A stretch of 12,797 bases of DNA, taken from positions 1 to 12,797 of the forward strand of contig JABXGU010000714.1 in NCBI GenBank assembly GCA_016550415.1. The letters are read 5' to 3'. The notes below the pieces were generated by a model. It was not told where the DNA came from. It was given only the letters and a program-made list of their open reading frames with translations, and did not search any database. Position numbers and translations under genes: made by a program. Origin of the DNA: an archaeon. GTDB taxonomy: Archaea; Asgardarchaeota; Hermodarchaeia; Hermodarchaeales; Hermodarchaeaceae. Below, one piece after another: positions 1 through 6,535 of this stretch; the first letter of the stretch is position 1, and the number at the start of each line of letters is the position of its first letter.

Positions 1-2
1 AT

Positions 3-1952
3 CAAGCAATCTACTTGGCTCGGAGTCATAATAATAGTGTTAGCGAAAACAAGTTCACCAATGATGGGACAGGTATCATTTTATACCTTTCAGAGTGGAA
101 TGAAATCTTCCTAAACAACCTCACCGACATTACTAATAGGGCAATCGACTTCAGTGTGAGTCATAATAATACAGTGGCTCACAATACTCTTGGTGGAATT
201 GCATTTGCTGAGAGTAAAGGTATCAGCCTTGATTCATCGGATAATAACACAATTTATGACAACAATTGCGTAGGTTTCGATTATGGCATTTTCCTCCTAC
301 ACGATAATGACACTCTGGTGATTGAGAATGTTATCATTGGGGGTAGATATGGAATCTACGCAGTGGATTCCAATCATAATATCACGGGTAATATCCTTTC
401 AGCATTTACTGAGACAGGGATAGAAGTCCACTTTAAAAAATACAGTATTATGACGGACAATGTACTAAATTCTGATGGGCAAATTGGTATACAATTATAT
501 TTCGACAATGCAACCATAACTGGCAACAACATCACAGGGGTGGACTATGGTATCCGTATGTGGGGCTGTGACTCTAATATCACCAACAACATCATTACAG
601 CATTTAATGTTGGCATTTGGCTCGAAAATGGAAATAATAACAATATATCTGATAATGTGTGTTCTGGAGGTTATAATATTGGGATCCGCATATCGAAAGA
701 GGGACAAATCATATCTCGAAATAACTGCTCACACAACAATTATGCAGGGATTCTCTTTGATTTTGGCGAAGCTGGTCCAGGTAGTATTGTATCTGAAAAC
801 AACTGCTCACATAATGGTTATGCGGGTATTGTAATAGATGATGGGAATGGTCAAAATAATATTTCGCTTAACAACTGTTCGTACAATGGTTTTGCTGGAA
901 TACATATTTTGACTAGTTCCAAGAATCATGTTTTTGAGAATGTGTTGATTCGGAATGTCCAATGGTGTATCCTCGACGAGGGCACAAGCAACAACATTCA
1001 TGACAACTTCTGCCTTTTACCGGCTCCAACCATCCTCACGAGCACTCAAACTATTTTTACAGATAGTCTCCTTATTGACTGGACTGATGTCAATGGGGTT
1101 TGGTACTATAATGTCTATGTCAACGATATTTTGAACACCACAGCGATAGTATCCGAGGTAACTGTGTATTTTTCATATAGCGACATTCATTCTGTCACTG
1201 TCGCTCCAGTCCATAATGTAACTGAAGGTGACCGCTCCGCGGCAATCTTCATTACTGTGATAGTTGACACCACTGCGCCAACGTGGGACTTGCTACCATC
1301 TAACCAACTGGTTGAATTAGGTACGCCCTTCACCTATGGTGTGACCGCCAATGATCCTGAGTCGAGCATAGACCACTACTGGATTAATGATACACGCTTC
1401 ACTATCGATGGCGTTGGCGACATTTCTAATGCTACTGTCCTCGCGGTTGGCAAGTATTGGCTCGAGGTGCGCGCCTATAATCCCTATAACCTATACTGCT
1501 CTGCTGCCTTTACTGTCACTGTGGAGGACACCACACCCCCGATATGGGTGACCGCACCAACGAATCAAGTTTTGGAGTATGGTGAAGCGCTGGACATCCA
1601 GTTGGCGGCGATGGATCTGTCAGGTATCGACCAATGGGTAGTGAATGATACAGTGCACTTTTCTATCAGCGGCACTGGGCGCCTTATAAGTATCACCACT
1701 TTGGATGCGGGACAATATGGCTTGACTGTCACTGTCTACGACCCATATGGCAACCATCGCACTGCGACCTGTACAATAACAGTGCAGACGCCAACAACTA
1801 CCACTCCCACTACTACATCGCCTCCTGGAATTCCAGGATTCCCCATTGCTGCTATTGTATTTGGAGTTATATCCGCCTTGGCACTTGGATTGGTGTTGCG
1901 TCGAAAAAAAGAAATCAGTAAGCCAGATATGAACTTGTTGTCAACAACTTAA
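3..1952 (+). CDS. NosD-like parallel beta-helix surface protein with Ig-like domains and C-terminal membrane anchor (5' partial)
   Basis: The reading frame is open to the left edge, and the codons before the first possible start (TTG at 15) already read as beta-helix repeat, so the N-terminus and any signal peptide lie outside the window. Counting from 15, residues 1 to about 330 are short Asn/Gly-rich repeats of the form NNxIxxNxxxxxxxGI, typical of NosD/PbH1 right-handed beta-helices. About 335-415 looks like a fibronectin-III-type domain. About 418-505 and 506-590 are two related Ig/cadherin-like domains, each starting with DTTxPxW. A Thr/Pro-rich linker (about 592-602), a GIPGF motif, one hydrophobic helix (about 607-628) and an RRKKE tail finish the chain. 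The layout matches archaeal surface proteins anchored at the membrane, with the PGF-type motif resembling archaeosortase signals. Many NxS/T sequons suggest N-glycosylation. The ligand or substrate cannot be told; a carbohydrate-binding or S-layer-associated role is inference. Confidence 0.85.
   Translation, partial: QAIYLARSHNNSVSENKFTNDGTGIILYLSEWNEIFLNNLTDITNRAIDFSVSHNNTVAHNTLGGIAFAESKGISLDSSDNNTIYDNNCVGFDYGIFLLHDNDTLVIENVIIGGRYGIYAVDSNHNITGNILSAFTETGIEVHFKKYSIMTDNVLNSDGQIGIQLYFDNATITGNNITGVDYGIRMWGCDSNITNNIITAFNVGIWLENGNNNNISDNVCSGGYNIGIRISKEGQIISRNNCSHNNYAGILFDFGEAGPGSIVSENNCSHNGYAGIVIDDGNGQNNISLNNCSYNGFAGIHILTSSKNHVFENVLIRNVQWCILDEGTSNNIHDNFCLLPAPTILTSTQTIFTDSLLIDWTDVNGVWYYNVYVNDILNTTAIVSEVTVYFSYSDIHSVTVAPVHNVTEGDRSAAIFITVIVDTTAPTWDLLPSNQLVELGTPFTYGVTANDPESSIDHYWINDTRFTIDGVGDISNATVLAVGKYWLEVRAYNPYNLYCSAAFTVTVEDTTPPIWVTAPTNQVLEYGEALDIQLAAMDLSGIDQWVVNDTVHFSISGTGRLISITTLDAGQYGLTVTVYDPYGNHRTATCTITVQTPTTTTPTTTSPPGIPGFPIAAIVFGVISALALGLVLRRKKEISKPDMNLLSTT
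722..898 (+). repeat. Three near-identical beta-helix coils within the surface protein gene
   Basis: Three successive units begin with AACTGCTCAC or a close variant near 722, 800 and 872. Each encodes NNCS(H/Y)N(N/G)(Y/F)AGI, with spacing of about 26 and 24 codons. They are more alike than the other coils of the helix, in DNA as well as protein, which suggests a recent local duplication or strong selection on this face. Each carries an N-C-S sequon and a free cysteine at the same place. Confidence 0.7.
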
Positions 1953-1960
1953 TTTAAAAA
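1951..1960 (+). promoter_or_regulatory. TATA box for tRNA-Arg
   Basis: The run AATTTAAAAA centres about 32 bases before the mature tRNA 5' end, so initiation would fall a few bases upstream of the tRNA. It overlaps the stop codon of the surface protein gene. The 9-mer TCAACAACT lies on both sides of it (1941-1949 and 1969-1977). Confidence 0.55.
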
Positions 1961-1988
1961 AGTCACTCTCAACAACTAGCTAATTACT

Positions 1989-2081
1989 GGGCTCGTGGCC
2001 AAGCAGGATAAACCAATTTGGGTCGAAGGCGCCAGGTTCCGGACCTGGAGATCCCGCGTTCAAATCGCGGCGGGCCCGCCA
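1989..2081 (+). tRNA. tRNA-Arg (anticodon CCG), CCA encoded, with an apparent D-loop intron
   Basis: Acceptor GGGCTCG (1989-1995) pairs with CGGGCCC (2071-2077) with one U-G pair. Discriminator G2078 is followed by encoded CCA. The anticodon stem CCAGG/CCTGG (2032-2036/2044-2048) closes the loop TTCCGGA, giving anticodon CCG at 2039-2041, which reads the Arg codon CGG. The variable loop is 5 nt, and the T-arm is CCGCG-TTCAAAT-CGCGG. D-stem GCC (1998-2000) pairs with GGC (2028-2030), but 27 bases lie between these arms where about 11-12 are expected. Removing 15-16 bases near 2011-2026 restores a normal D-arm (GCCA, loop with G18-G19, AGGC). The anticodon, T and acceptor arms are intact, so this is read as a functional split gene rather than a pseudogene. 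Splicing would need the archaeal endonuclease EndA and a ligase. Confidence 0.92.
2012..2026 (+). other. Putative noncanonical tRNA intron in the D-loop
   Basis: The extra bases can fold into a small relaxed bulge-helix-bulge. GAU 2007-2009 pairs with GUC 2022-2024. Bulge AAA (2010-2012) and bulge GAA (2025-2027) lie on either side, and an inner stem CCA/UGG (2013-2015/2019-2021) closes an AUU loop. Cutting in both three-base bulges gives a 15-nt intron and joins GGATAA to AGGC. A 16-nt version starting at 2011 fits the tRNA equally well. The central helix is 3 bp rather than the canonical 4 and the outer helix is imperfect, so the exact ends are uncertain. Confidence 0.6.
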
Positions 2082-2086
2082 TTCCA

Positions 2087-2092
2087 TTTTTT
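2087..2092 (+). terminator. T-run terminator after tRNA-Arg
   Basis: Six consecutive T residues lie 5 bases after the encoded CCA end, the usual oligo-T signal for archaeal RNA polymerase. No hairpin precedes it. Confidence 0.45.
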
Positions 2093-2119
2093 GATGAGCG
2101 CTGTTTTATGGTAGCGCGA

Positions 2120-2134
2120 CTATAAGGCTTATAG
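2120..2134 (+). promoter_or_regulatory. Perfect 15-bp palindrome containing the probable TATA box of the DUF89 gene
   Basis: The sequence is CTATAAG-G-CTTATAG, two exact 7-bp arms around one G. Its left half is a good archaeal TATA box. Initiation about 25 bases downstream would give a leader of about 30 bases holding the GGAGG ribosome binding site. The symmetry could be a repressor operator laid over the TATA box, or simply a TATA element readable in both directions. Confidence 0.5.
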
Positions 2135-2167
2135 CTAATTTTCCTAGCTAATGCTTATCCGGTAAAT

Positions 2168-2172
2168 GGAGG
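2168..2172 (+). promoter_or_regulatory. Shine-Dalgarno site that decides the DUF89 start
   Basis: GGAGG lies 4 bases before a TTG (2177), 7 before a GTG (2180) and 13 before an ATG (2186). The 7-base spacing to GTG is the most usual, so GTG 2180 is chosen. Confidence 0.6.
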
Positions 2173-2179
2173 TTTTTTG

Positions 2180-3103
2180 GTGCAAATGCAAGCTCGTTGT
2201 ATAAGTTGTTTATTATCCCGAGCGTTTCAAGAGGTTCAGCTGGCGACATCTGATGCTATGGTTCAAATGTCAGCTTTGACTGAAGTGGTGAAGATTCTCC
2301 ACCGGTCACTTACCTCAGGAGATTATCTGGAAAAGATTCCTGCCTATGTTGGCACACTTCGTGATCATGCGATTCAGCGCATAACAGGTTGTCAGGATCC
2401 ATTTGAGGATATGAAGCGGCAATCCAATGAGGCTGCATTGCGTTTGCGTCCACATTTAGAGGCATTTGTAAGCGATGCTGCAAAACCAGAAATACGATTT
2501 CGGAGGGCATGTCTTGTTGCATCACTTGGTAATATTATCGAGTATGGAGTTCAAGGACACGAAATACCATGGGATAATCTAGAGGCAATGGTTGCACGCG
2601 CGCAAGCAGAATTAGCTATTGACCAAATTAGGGAATTATTTCAGCTAGCCAAGAATGGAGGTAGAATTCTTTATTTGACGGATAACTCTGGTGAAATCGT
2701 ATTTGACCGGATACTGGTTCAGAGCCTATCAGAATTGGGTGGAGAAGTTACAGTGGCTGTGAAGGGAAAACCTGTTCTAAATGATGCTATGCTAGAGGAT
2801 GCAAGGGCGGCCAAAATCGAAGAATTTGCAAAGGTCATTACAACAGGTGGAGGCGCTGTTGGTGTTTTACCACAGTGGTGCTCCCGTGAATTTCTCGACC
2901 AATTTACAATAGCAGATTTTGTAATAGCAAAGGGTATGGGTCATGCTGAAACACTACCCGAGTTCTCCTTGCCCAGTCCAACTGCGCTTCTTCTTCGTAC
3001 CAAATGTGAACCAGTCGCTCATTCTTTCAATGTTCCTAAGGGTAGGAATATTGTCAAGATCTTAGTGAACCATAAAGGACGACTTGGCCCACTAAAACAT
3101 TGA
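2180..3103 (+). CDS. DUF89 / ARMT1-like metal-dependent damage-control phosphatase
   Basis: The 307-residue protein has the marks of the DUF89 family (Pfam ARMT1-like domain). These are an N-terminal CxxC at residues 7-10, as in the archaeal and bacterial subgroup; the DNSGE metal/phosphate motif at 168-172 followed by VFD; a KGxPVLND segment at 195-202; and KGMGHAE at 251-257 near the C-terminal metal site. Characterised members hydrolyse phosphate esters of sugars or damaged nucleotides with a divalent metal in the cytoplasm and are thought to clear harmful phosphometabolites; the substrate here is unknown. The third motif departs from the usual KGQxNxE (Met for Gln, His for Asn). The gene has its own promoter, converges on RLI with a 46-bp gap, and follows a tRNA, so it is probably monocistronic. 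TTG at 2177 would add one residue. Confidence 0.87.
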   Translation: MQMQARCISCLLSRAFQEVQLATSDAMVQMSALTEVVKILHRSLTSGDYLEKIPAYVGTLRDHAIQRITGCQDPFEDMKRQSNEAALRLRPHLEAFVSDAAKPEIRFRRACLVASLGNIIEYGVQGHEIPWDNLEAMVARAQAELAIDQIRELFQLAKNGGRILYLTDNSGEIVFDRILVQSLSELGGEVTVAVKGKPVLNDAMLEDARAAKIEEFAKVITTGGGAVGVLPQWCSREFLDQFTIADFVIAKGMGHAETLPEFSLPSPTALLLRTKCEPVAHSFNVPKGRNIVKILVNHKGRLGPLKH

Positions 3104-3149
3104 ATATAAAGAATCTGAGAGAAACGGCTATCTCTAACATTTACTGATA

Positions 3150-4946
3150 CTACTCATCCTCGGTAGCTATATAGTAATATTCGCCTCTCTGTTTCTGCTC
3201 TCGATCTAGCCGACTATCCTGTTTGTTAACTCGAGGTCGCCCTGTGGCATGGTCTCGGCGGAAGGTTACCCCCATATCCTTTAGAAATGTGTTCATCCCT
3301 GATCTAAGATCTATTGGAGCCTGACAGATACCCTCTACTCCAGGTACACCAGTGAATACTGAAATTGTATCAGCAAAAGCGGAGATGGAGACCATATCAT
3401 GTTCTACTACGAAGGCTGCCTTTCCTCTATCATGCACTAGGCTCTGGATGACCTTTGCCGCTGCAAGGCGCTGTTCGATGTCAAGAAATGCCGAAGGCTC
3501 ATCTAAGAGGTAAAGGTCTGCTTTACGGGCAAGACAAGTTGCAATGGCGACTCTTTGAAGTTCACCACCACTGAGCTCAGTGAGCTGGCGCTCCTCTAAA
3601 TGGGTAAGGCTTAGGGGACGAAGTACTTCAGATTTGAAAACACTTGTTAGAACAGAAGCGCTACCTGCTGCTTGAAGTGCCTCTATTACTGTGACGCCAC
3701 TTTCAGGAGTGATGTATTGTGGTTTGTAGCTAACATTGATTTCAGTCTCTGGGACTTCACCCTCGTCTGGATCTAAATCCTTTGCAAGTAAACGCACGAA
3801 GGTGGTTTTTCCAATACCATTAGCGCCTAATATACCAATCACTTCGCCTTGGTGTACGACTCCAGGCAAGACTTGAAGTGAAAAATCTTCAAAACGTTTA
3901 GCCATCGCGCCATATTCTAAGAGTACCTCAACTGTCGCCCAATATTCTGCAGGGGGAGGGCGCGCTTCAAAATGAATTTCTTCGTCTCGAAATCTAACAT
4001 TACTGACAGGCAAATAACCATTGAGATAAATATTGATGCCTTCCCGAACTCCATGAGGATTGGACACAATCCCATATACTCCTGGTTTGCCATAGAAAAT
4101 ACAGACATAATCTGAGATATAATCTGCTACAGCCAAATCATGTACAACACTAATCACAGTCTTTCCTTCAATAGCTAGTGACCGTATAGCACGAGCAGTT
4201 CGAACCCGTTGATAAACGTCTAGGAAAGATGTGGGTTCATCAATAAGATATACATCTGCATCACGAGCTATCACTGCGGCAATAGCAACCCGTTGAAGCT
4301 CGCCACCACTCAAAACGCGGATATCACGGTGTACGACACCTGTAAGTTCTAATTCTTTGACTAGCTGTGGCAGGATTCCTCGTTGATCTGTGGATTCGAG
4401 AAGTTGCTGAACTGAGCCCTCATACGTTTCAGGGATGGAAGATACATTTTGAGGTTTGTATGCCACCTTCAGCTTATGCTTTGATGCTTTTTCAAAATAG
4501 GGTTGAAGCCCAGAACCTCGATAATGACGGATAATTTCAGACCATTCAGGGGGATCCTCAAAATTTCCCAAGTTTGGCTGCAACTGCAAAGCGAGGATTT
4601 GTAGAGCAGTCGATTTGCCTGTTCCATTTGCTCCGACTAAACCAGTAACTGCGCCTGGTGCTGGTATGGGTAACCGGAATAATTTGAAACTATTTTGTCC
4701 ATAGCGATGAGAAGTATCTGTTTCCAATTCATCAGCGAGATTAACGATACTGATTGCTTTGAATGGACATTTTCTTGTGCAGATTCCACATCCTGTGCAA
4801 AGAAGTTCAACAATTCGGGGTTGTCCTCCTTTTTTCTCAAAGACCACTGCATCTTCACCCATTCTGACAGGAGGACAGAATCGTCTACATTCTCTTGTAC
4901 ACTTCTTTGGGTTACAGGCTTGGGTATCGAGTACCGCTACACGCAT
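3150..4946 (-). CDS. ABCE1 / RLI ribosome-recycling ATPase
   Basis: This full-length 598-residue twin-ABC protein splits ribosomes into subunits after termination or stalling, together with aRF1 or aPelota in archaea. An N-terminal Fe-S domain holds eight cysteines (C11, C16, C20, C24 and C50, C53, C56, C60) for two [4Fe-4S] clusters. A HRYGQNSFKL segment precedes NBD1. NBD1 has Walker A GANGTGKST at 105-113, signature LSGGELQR at about 211, Walker B LIDEPTSFLD at about 233-242 and the His of VVHD at about 268. NBD2 has GANGIGKTT at about 372, a second LSGGELQR at about 457 and LLDEPSAFLD at about 480. Both sites look catalytically intact. The protein is restricted to archaea and eukaryotes, which fixes the domain of life. 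The ATG has a GGAGGAG site 10 bases upstream (4957-4963). It lies 75 bp downstream of the acyl-CoA synthetase alpha gene. Confidence 0.97.
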   Translation of the reverse strand: MRVAVLDTQACNPKKCTRECRRFCPPVRMGEDAVVFEKKGGQPRIVELLCTGCGICTRKCPFKAISIVNLADELETDTSHRYGQNSFKLFRLPIPAPGAVTGLVGANGTGKSTALQILALQLQPNLGNFEDPPEWSEIIRHYRGSGLQPYFEKASKHKLKVAYKPQNVSSIPETYEGSVQQLLESTDQRGILPQLVKELELTGVVHRDIRVLSGGELQRVAIAAVIARDADVYLIDEPTSFLDVYQRVRTARAIRSLAIEGKTVISVVHDLAVADYISDYVCIFYGKPGVYGIVSNPHGVREGINIYLNGYLPVSNVRFRDEEIHFEARPPPAEYWATVEVLLEYGAMAKRFEDFSLQVLPGVVHQGEVIGILGANGIGKTTFVRLLAKDLDPDEGEVPETEINVSYKPQYITPESGVTVIEALQAAGSASVLTSVFKSEVLRPLSLTHLEERQLTELSGGELQRVAIATCLARKADLYLLDEPSAFLDIEQRLAAAKVIQSLVHDRGKAAFVVEHDMVSISAFADTISVFTGVPGVEGICQAPIDLRSGMNTFLKDMGVTFRRDHATGRPRVNKQDSRLDREQKQRGEYYYIATEDE

Positions 4947-4983
4947 TATTGTGACACTCCTCCGTTTCGACCTTCAAACCACG

Positions 4984-4997
4984 CTTTTAGTTTTATG
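4984..4997 (-). promoter_or_regulatory. Probable TATA region for RLI
   Basis: Read on the minus strand the sequence is CATAAAACTAAAAG, an AT-rich element about 40-50 bases before the RLI start codon. Initiation about 25 bases further would leave a short leader reaching the GGAGGAG site. The bases before it are C-rich, so a typical purine-rich BRE is not evident. RLI could alternatively be read through from the upstream gene. Confidence 0.4.
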
Positions 4998-5027
4998 GGG
5001 GGACCATAGCCTTAGGTCTAGCTAAGG
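4994..5027 (-). promoter_or_regulatory. Two tandem inverted repeats between the acyl-CoA synthetase gene and RLI
   Basis: CCTTAG (5010-5015) and CTAAGG (5022-5027) are exact 6-bp arms around 6 bases and include the stop codon of the upstream gene. Next to them TATGG (4994-4998) and CCATA (5004-5008) are exact 5-bp arms around 5 bases. In the leftward transcript both can form hairpins, one across the stop codon and one beside the RLI TATA region. No U-run follows, so classic termination is unlikely. Confidence 0.4.
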
Positions 5028-6404
5028 GGAATTGTGTTGAATCCATTGGGCGCGAAGAACTAGATAATGAAGAGCTGTTGCTGCGCGTTGTGGCGTAGGT
5101 AGGTTTGGTATTCCAGCTTTTGCTAGAATGGGAAGCCCTTCAGACACAATATCCCCAGCAAGCCAACATGTTGCTAGGGGTGTTTCAGGGTATTCCTTGT
5201 GAACCTTAACTACTGCTTTACTAATGGCGCAAATGTCTGCAAAAGTGGTTGGCACACAGAGAACAAGCACAATATCCACTACTCTACTGGCTAATAGTAA
5301 TTGAATGGTCTGCTGATAGATTCTAGCATCTCCTTCTGGGCCAACATCAACAGGATTACTCAGAGGAAGGACGGGAGGCAAGAATGATTTGAATTGTTTC
5401 ACCAATGAAGGCTTGAATATAGGGACTTGGAGTTGGACACGGGAACAGGCATCCACAGCAAGAACACCAGGACCACCACTATTTGTTACAATACCCACAC
5501 GATTTCCAGATGGTAACGGGAGGTTCATTAACACTTTACTAGCATCGATGAATTCCTCAAGAGTGTGGGCTTGGAGAACATGTGATTGACGAAAAGCACC
5601 TGAATAAATCGCTTGTTCTCCCGCAAGGGCGCCTGTGTGAGACTTAATTGCTCTGATGGCTGCAGGAGTGTCACCAGGCTTAAGAATTAGGATTGGTTTT
5701 TTGATTCCTATTTTTCGCGCAACGGTTAGGAATCTGCGAGCATTGCGTAGGCCCTCCACATAGCAGCCTATCATTTTAGTGGGTTCATGATTGCCAAGAT
5801 ATTGAAGAAGCTCTTCAGGACCAAGATCTGCAGCATTTCCATAGCTAATGAACATACTGAACCCCAATTGTTCTGCACGAGCTAAAGCTAATACCACAGC
5901 ACACATAGCACCACTTTGAGAAATAAAGGCAAGATGTCCTTTCTGAATCCGATTTTCAAAACTAGAGAACACTTGTTCCCAAGGAGCTACAAATCCTGCA
6001 CAATTGGGACCCAGCATACGCATATTATAGTGTCTTACTCGCCTTGTGATTTCAGCTTCTAATTTTTCATCCCCCAGTTCACTGAAACCTGAACTCATAA
6101 TGATGACTGCGCGTACTCCCTTCCTTCCACATGCTTCAACTGCATCAAGAACCCGCTTCTTGTGGATAACAATAATCCCCAAATCAACATCAGATGGCAC
6201 ATCTTCTACAGAAGCATAGACAGGTTGATCCATCAACTCAGTCAAGTGAGGATTAATGGGATAGACTTTACCAGGAAAACGACCATTAACTAGATTCTTC
6301 ACTAGTTGAAAACCAATACGCCCTGCCTTATCAGTAGCACCAATAACTGCTATTGAATGAGGCTGAAAAAGCGGACTTAAGGAAGAGATGTCTTCAGTGG
6401 GCAT
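5022..6404 (-). CDS. ADP-forming acyl-CoA synthetase (acetate-CoA ligase type), alpha chain
   Basis: The 460-residue protein matches the alpha subunit of archaeal ADP-forming acyl-CoA synthetases, which convert acyl-CoA, ADP and phosphate to acid, CoA and ATP in the cytoplasm and conserve energy from amino-acid or sugar fermentation. A CoA-binding Rossmann domain occupies about 10-140, starting PHSIAVIGAT. A first ligase domain (about 150-300) has the SQSGAM loop and SHTGALAGE, whose His256 is the expected phosphohistidine carrier. A second ligase domain (about 305-455) contains TNSGGPGVLAVDAC and NPVDVGP. The length fits a free alpha subunit: the ATP-grasp beta subunit is neither fused nor present in this window. 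Substrate (acetate, branched-chain or aryl acids) cannot be told from the sequence. The ATG has only a weak GGTG site 5 bases upstream. It is transcribed leftward, between TFB and RLI. Confidence 0.92.
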   Translation of the reverse strand: MPTEDISSLSPLFQPHSIAVIGATDKAGRIGFQLVKNLVNGRFPGKVYPINPHLTELMDQPVYASVEDVPSDVDLGIIVIHKKRVLDAVEACGRKGVRAVIIMSSGFSELGDEKLEAEITRRVRHYNMRMLGPNCAGFVAPWEQVFSSFENRIQKGHLAFISQSGAMCAVVLALARAEQLGFSMFISYGNAADLGPEELLQYLGNHEPTKMIGCYVEGLRNARRFLTVARKIGIKKPILILKPGDTPAAIRAIKSHTGALAGEQAIYSGAFRQSHVLQAHTLEEFIDASKVLMNLPLPSGNRVGIVTNSGGPGVLAVDACSRVQLQVPIFKPSLVKQFKSFLPPVLPLSNPVDVGPEGDARIYQQTIQLLLASRVVDIVLVLCVPTTFADICAISKAVVKVHKEYPETPLATCWLAGDIVSEGLPILAKAGIPNLPTPQRAATALHYLVLRAQWIQHNSP

Positions 6405-6448
6405 AAAAACACCATAGGAAGATATTGCCTAATGGGCTTCTTAGGAGA

Positions 6449-6460
6449 CATTAAGCATAC
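6449..6460 (-). promoter_or_regulatory. Candidate TATA element for the acyl-CoA synthetase alpha gene
   Basis: On the minus strand the sequence GTATGCTTAATG lies about 50 bases before the start codon, which would give a leader of about 24 bases. The match is weak. The rest of the 131-bp gap (6405-6535) shows nothing clear beyond a short CCTAA/TTAGG repeat at 6428-6445. Confidence 0.3.
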
Positions 6461-6535
6461 TGAGTAATTGCAGGGGGCTGTATGTTCAAAAGAGTTGCTG
6501 GCGAGCCCGATACTATTTGATTGGGTCCTCTGTAG

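Noticed and set aside
547..834. A 95-codon frame in another phase within the surface protein gene
   Set aside because: It overlaps the beta-helix repeats and its composition follows from the repeat sequence; no independent evidence of coding.
1935..1947. TTGTT/AACAA palindrome at the end of the surface protein gene as a terminator
   Set aside because: The arms are short and AT-rich with no following T-run; the sequence directly after it is better explained as the tRNA TATA box.
1989..2081. Reading the long tRNA as a degenerate tRNA pseudogene or a long-variable-arm (class II) tRNA
   Set aside because: All stems pair, the anticodon loop and T-loop are normal, CCA is encoded, and the variable loop is only 5 nt; the extra bases are confined to the D-loop.
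3118..3135. AGAGA/TCTCT inverted repeat in the convergent gap between the DUF89 gene and RLI as a bidirectional terminator
   Set aside because: Only five pairs with an eight-base loop and no T-run on either side; too weak to call.
4695..5009. Plus-strand open frame of 104 codons opposite the RLI N-terminus
   Set aside because: It is antisense to the strongly conserved Fe-S domain of RLI and shows no ribosome binding site or recognisable domain.
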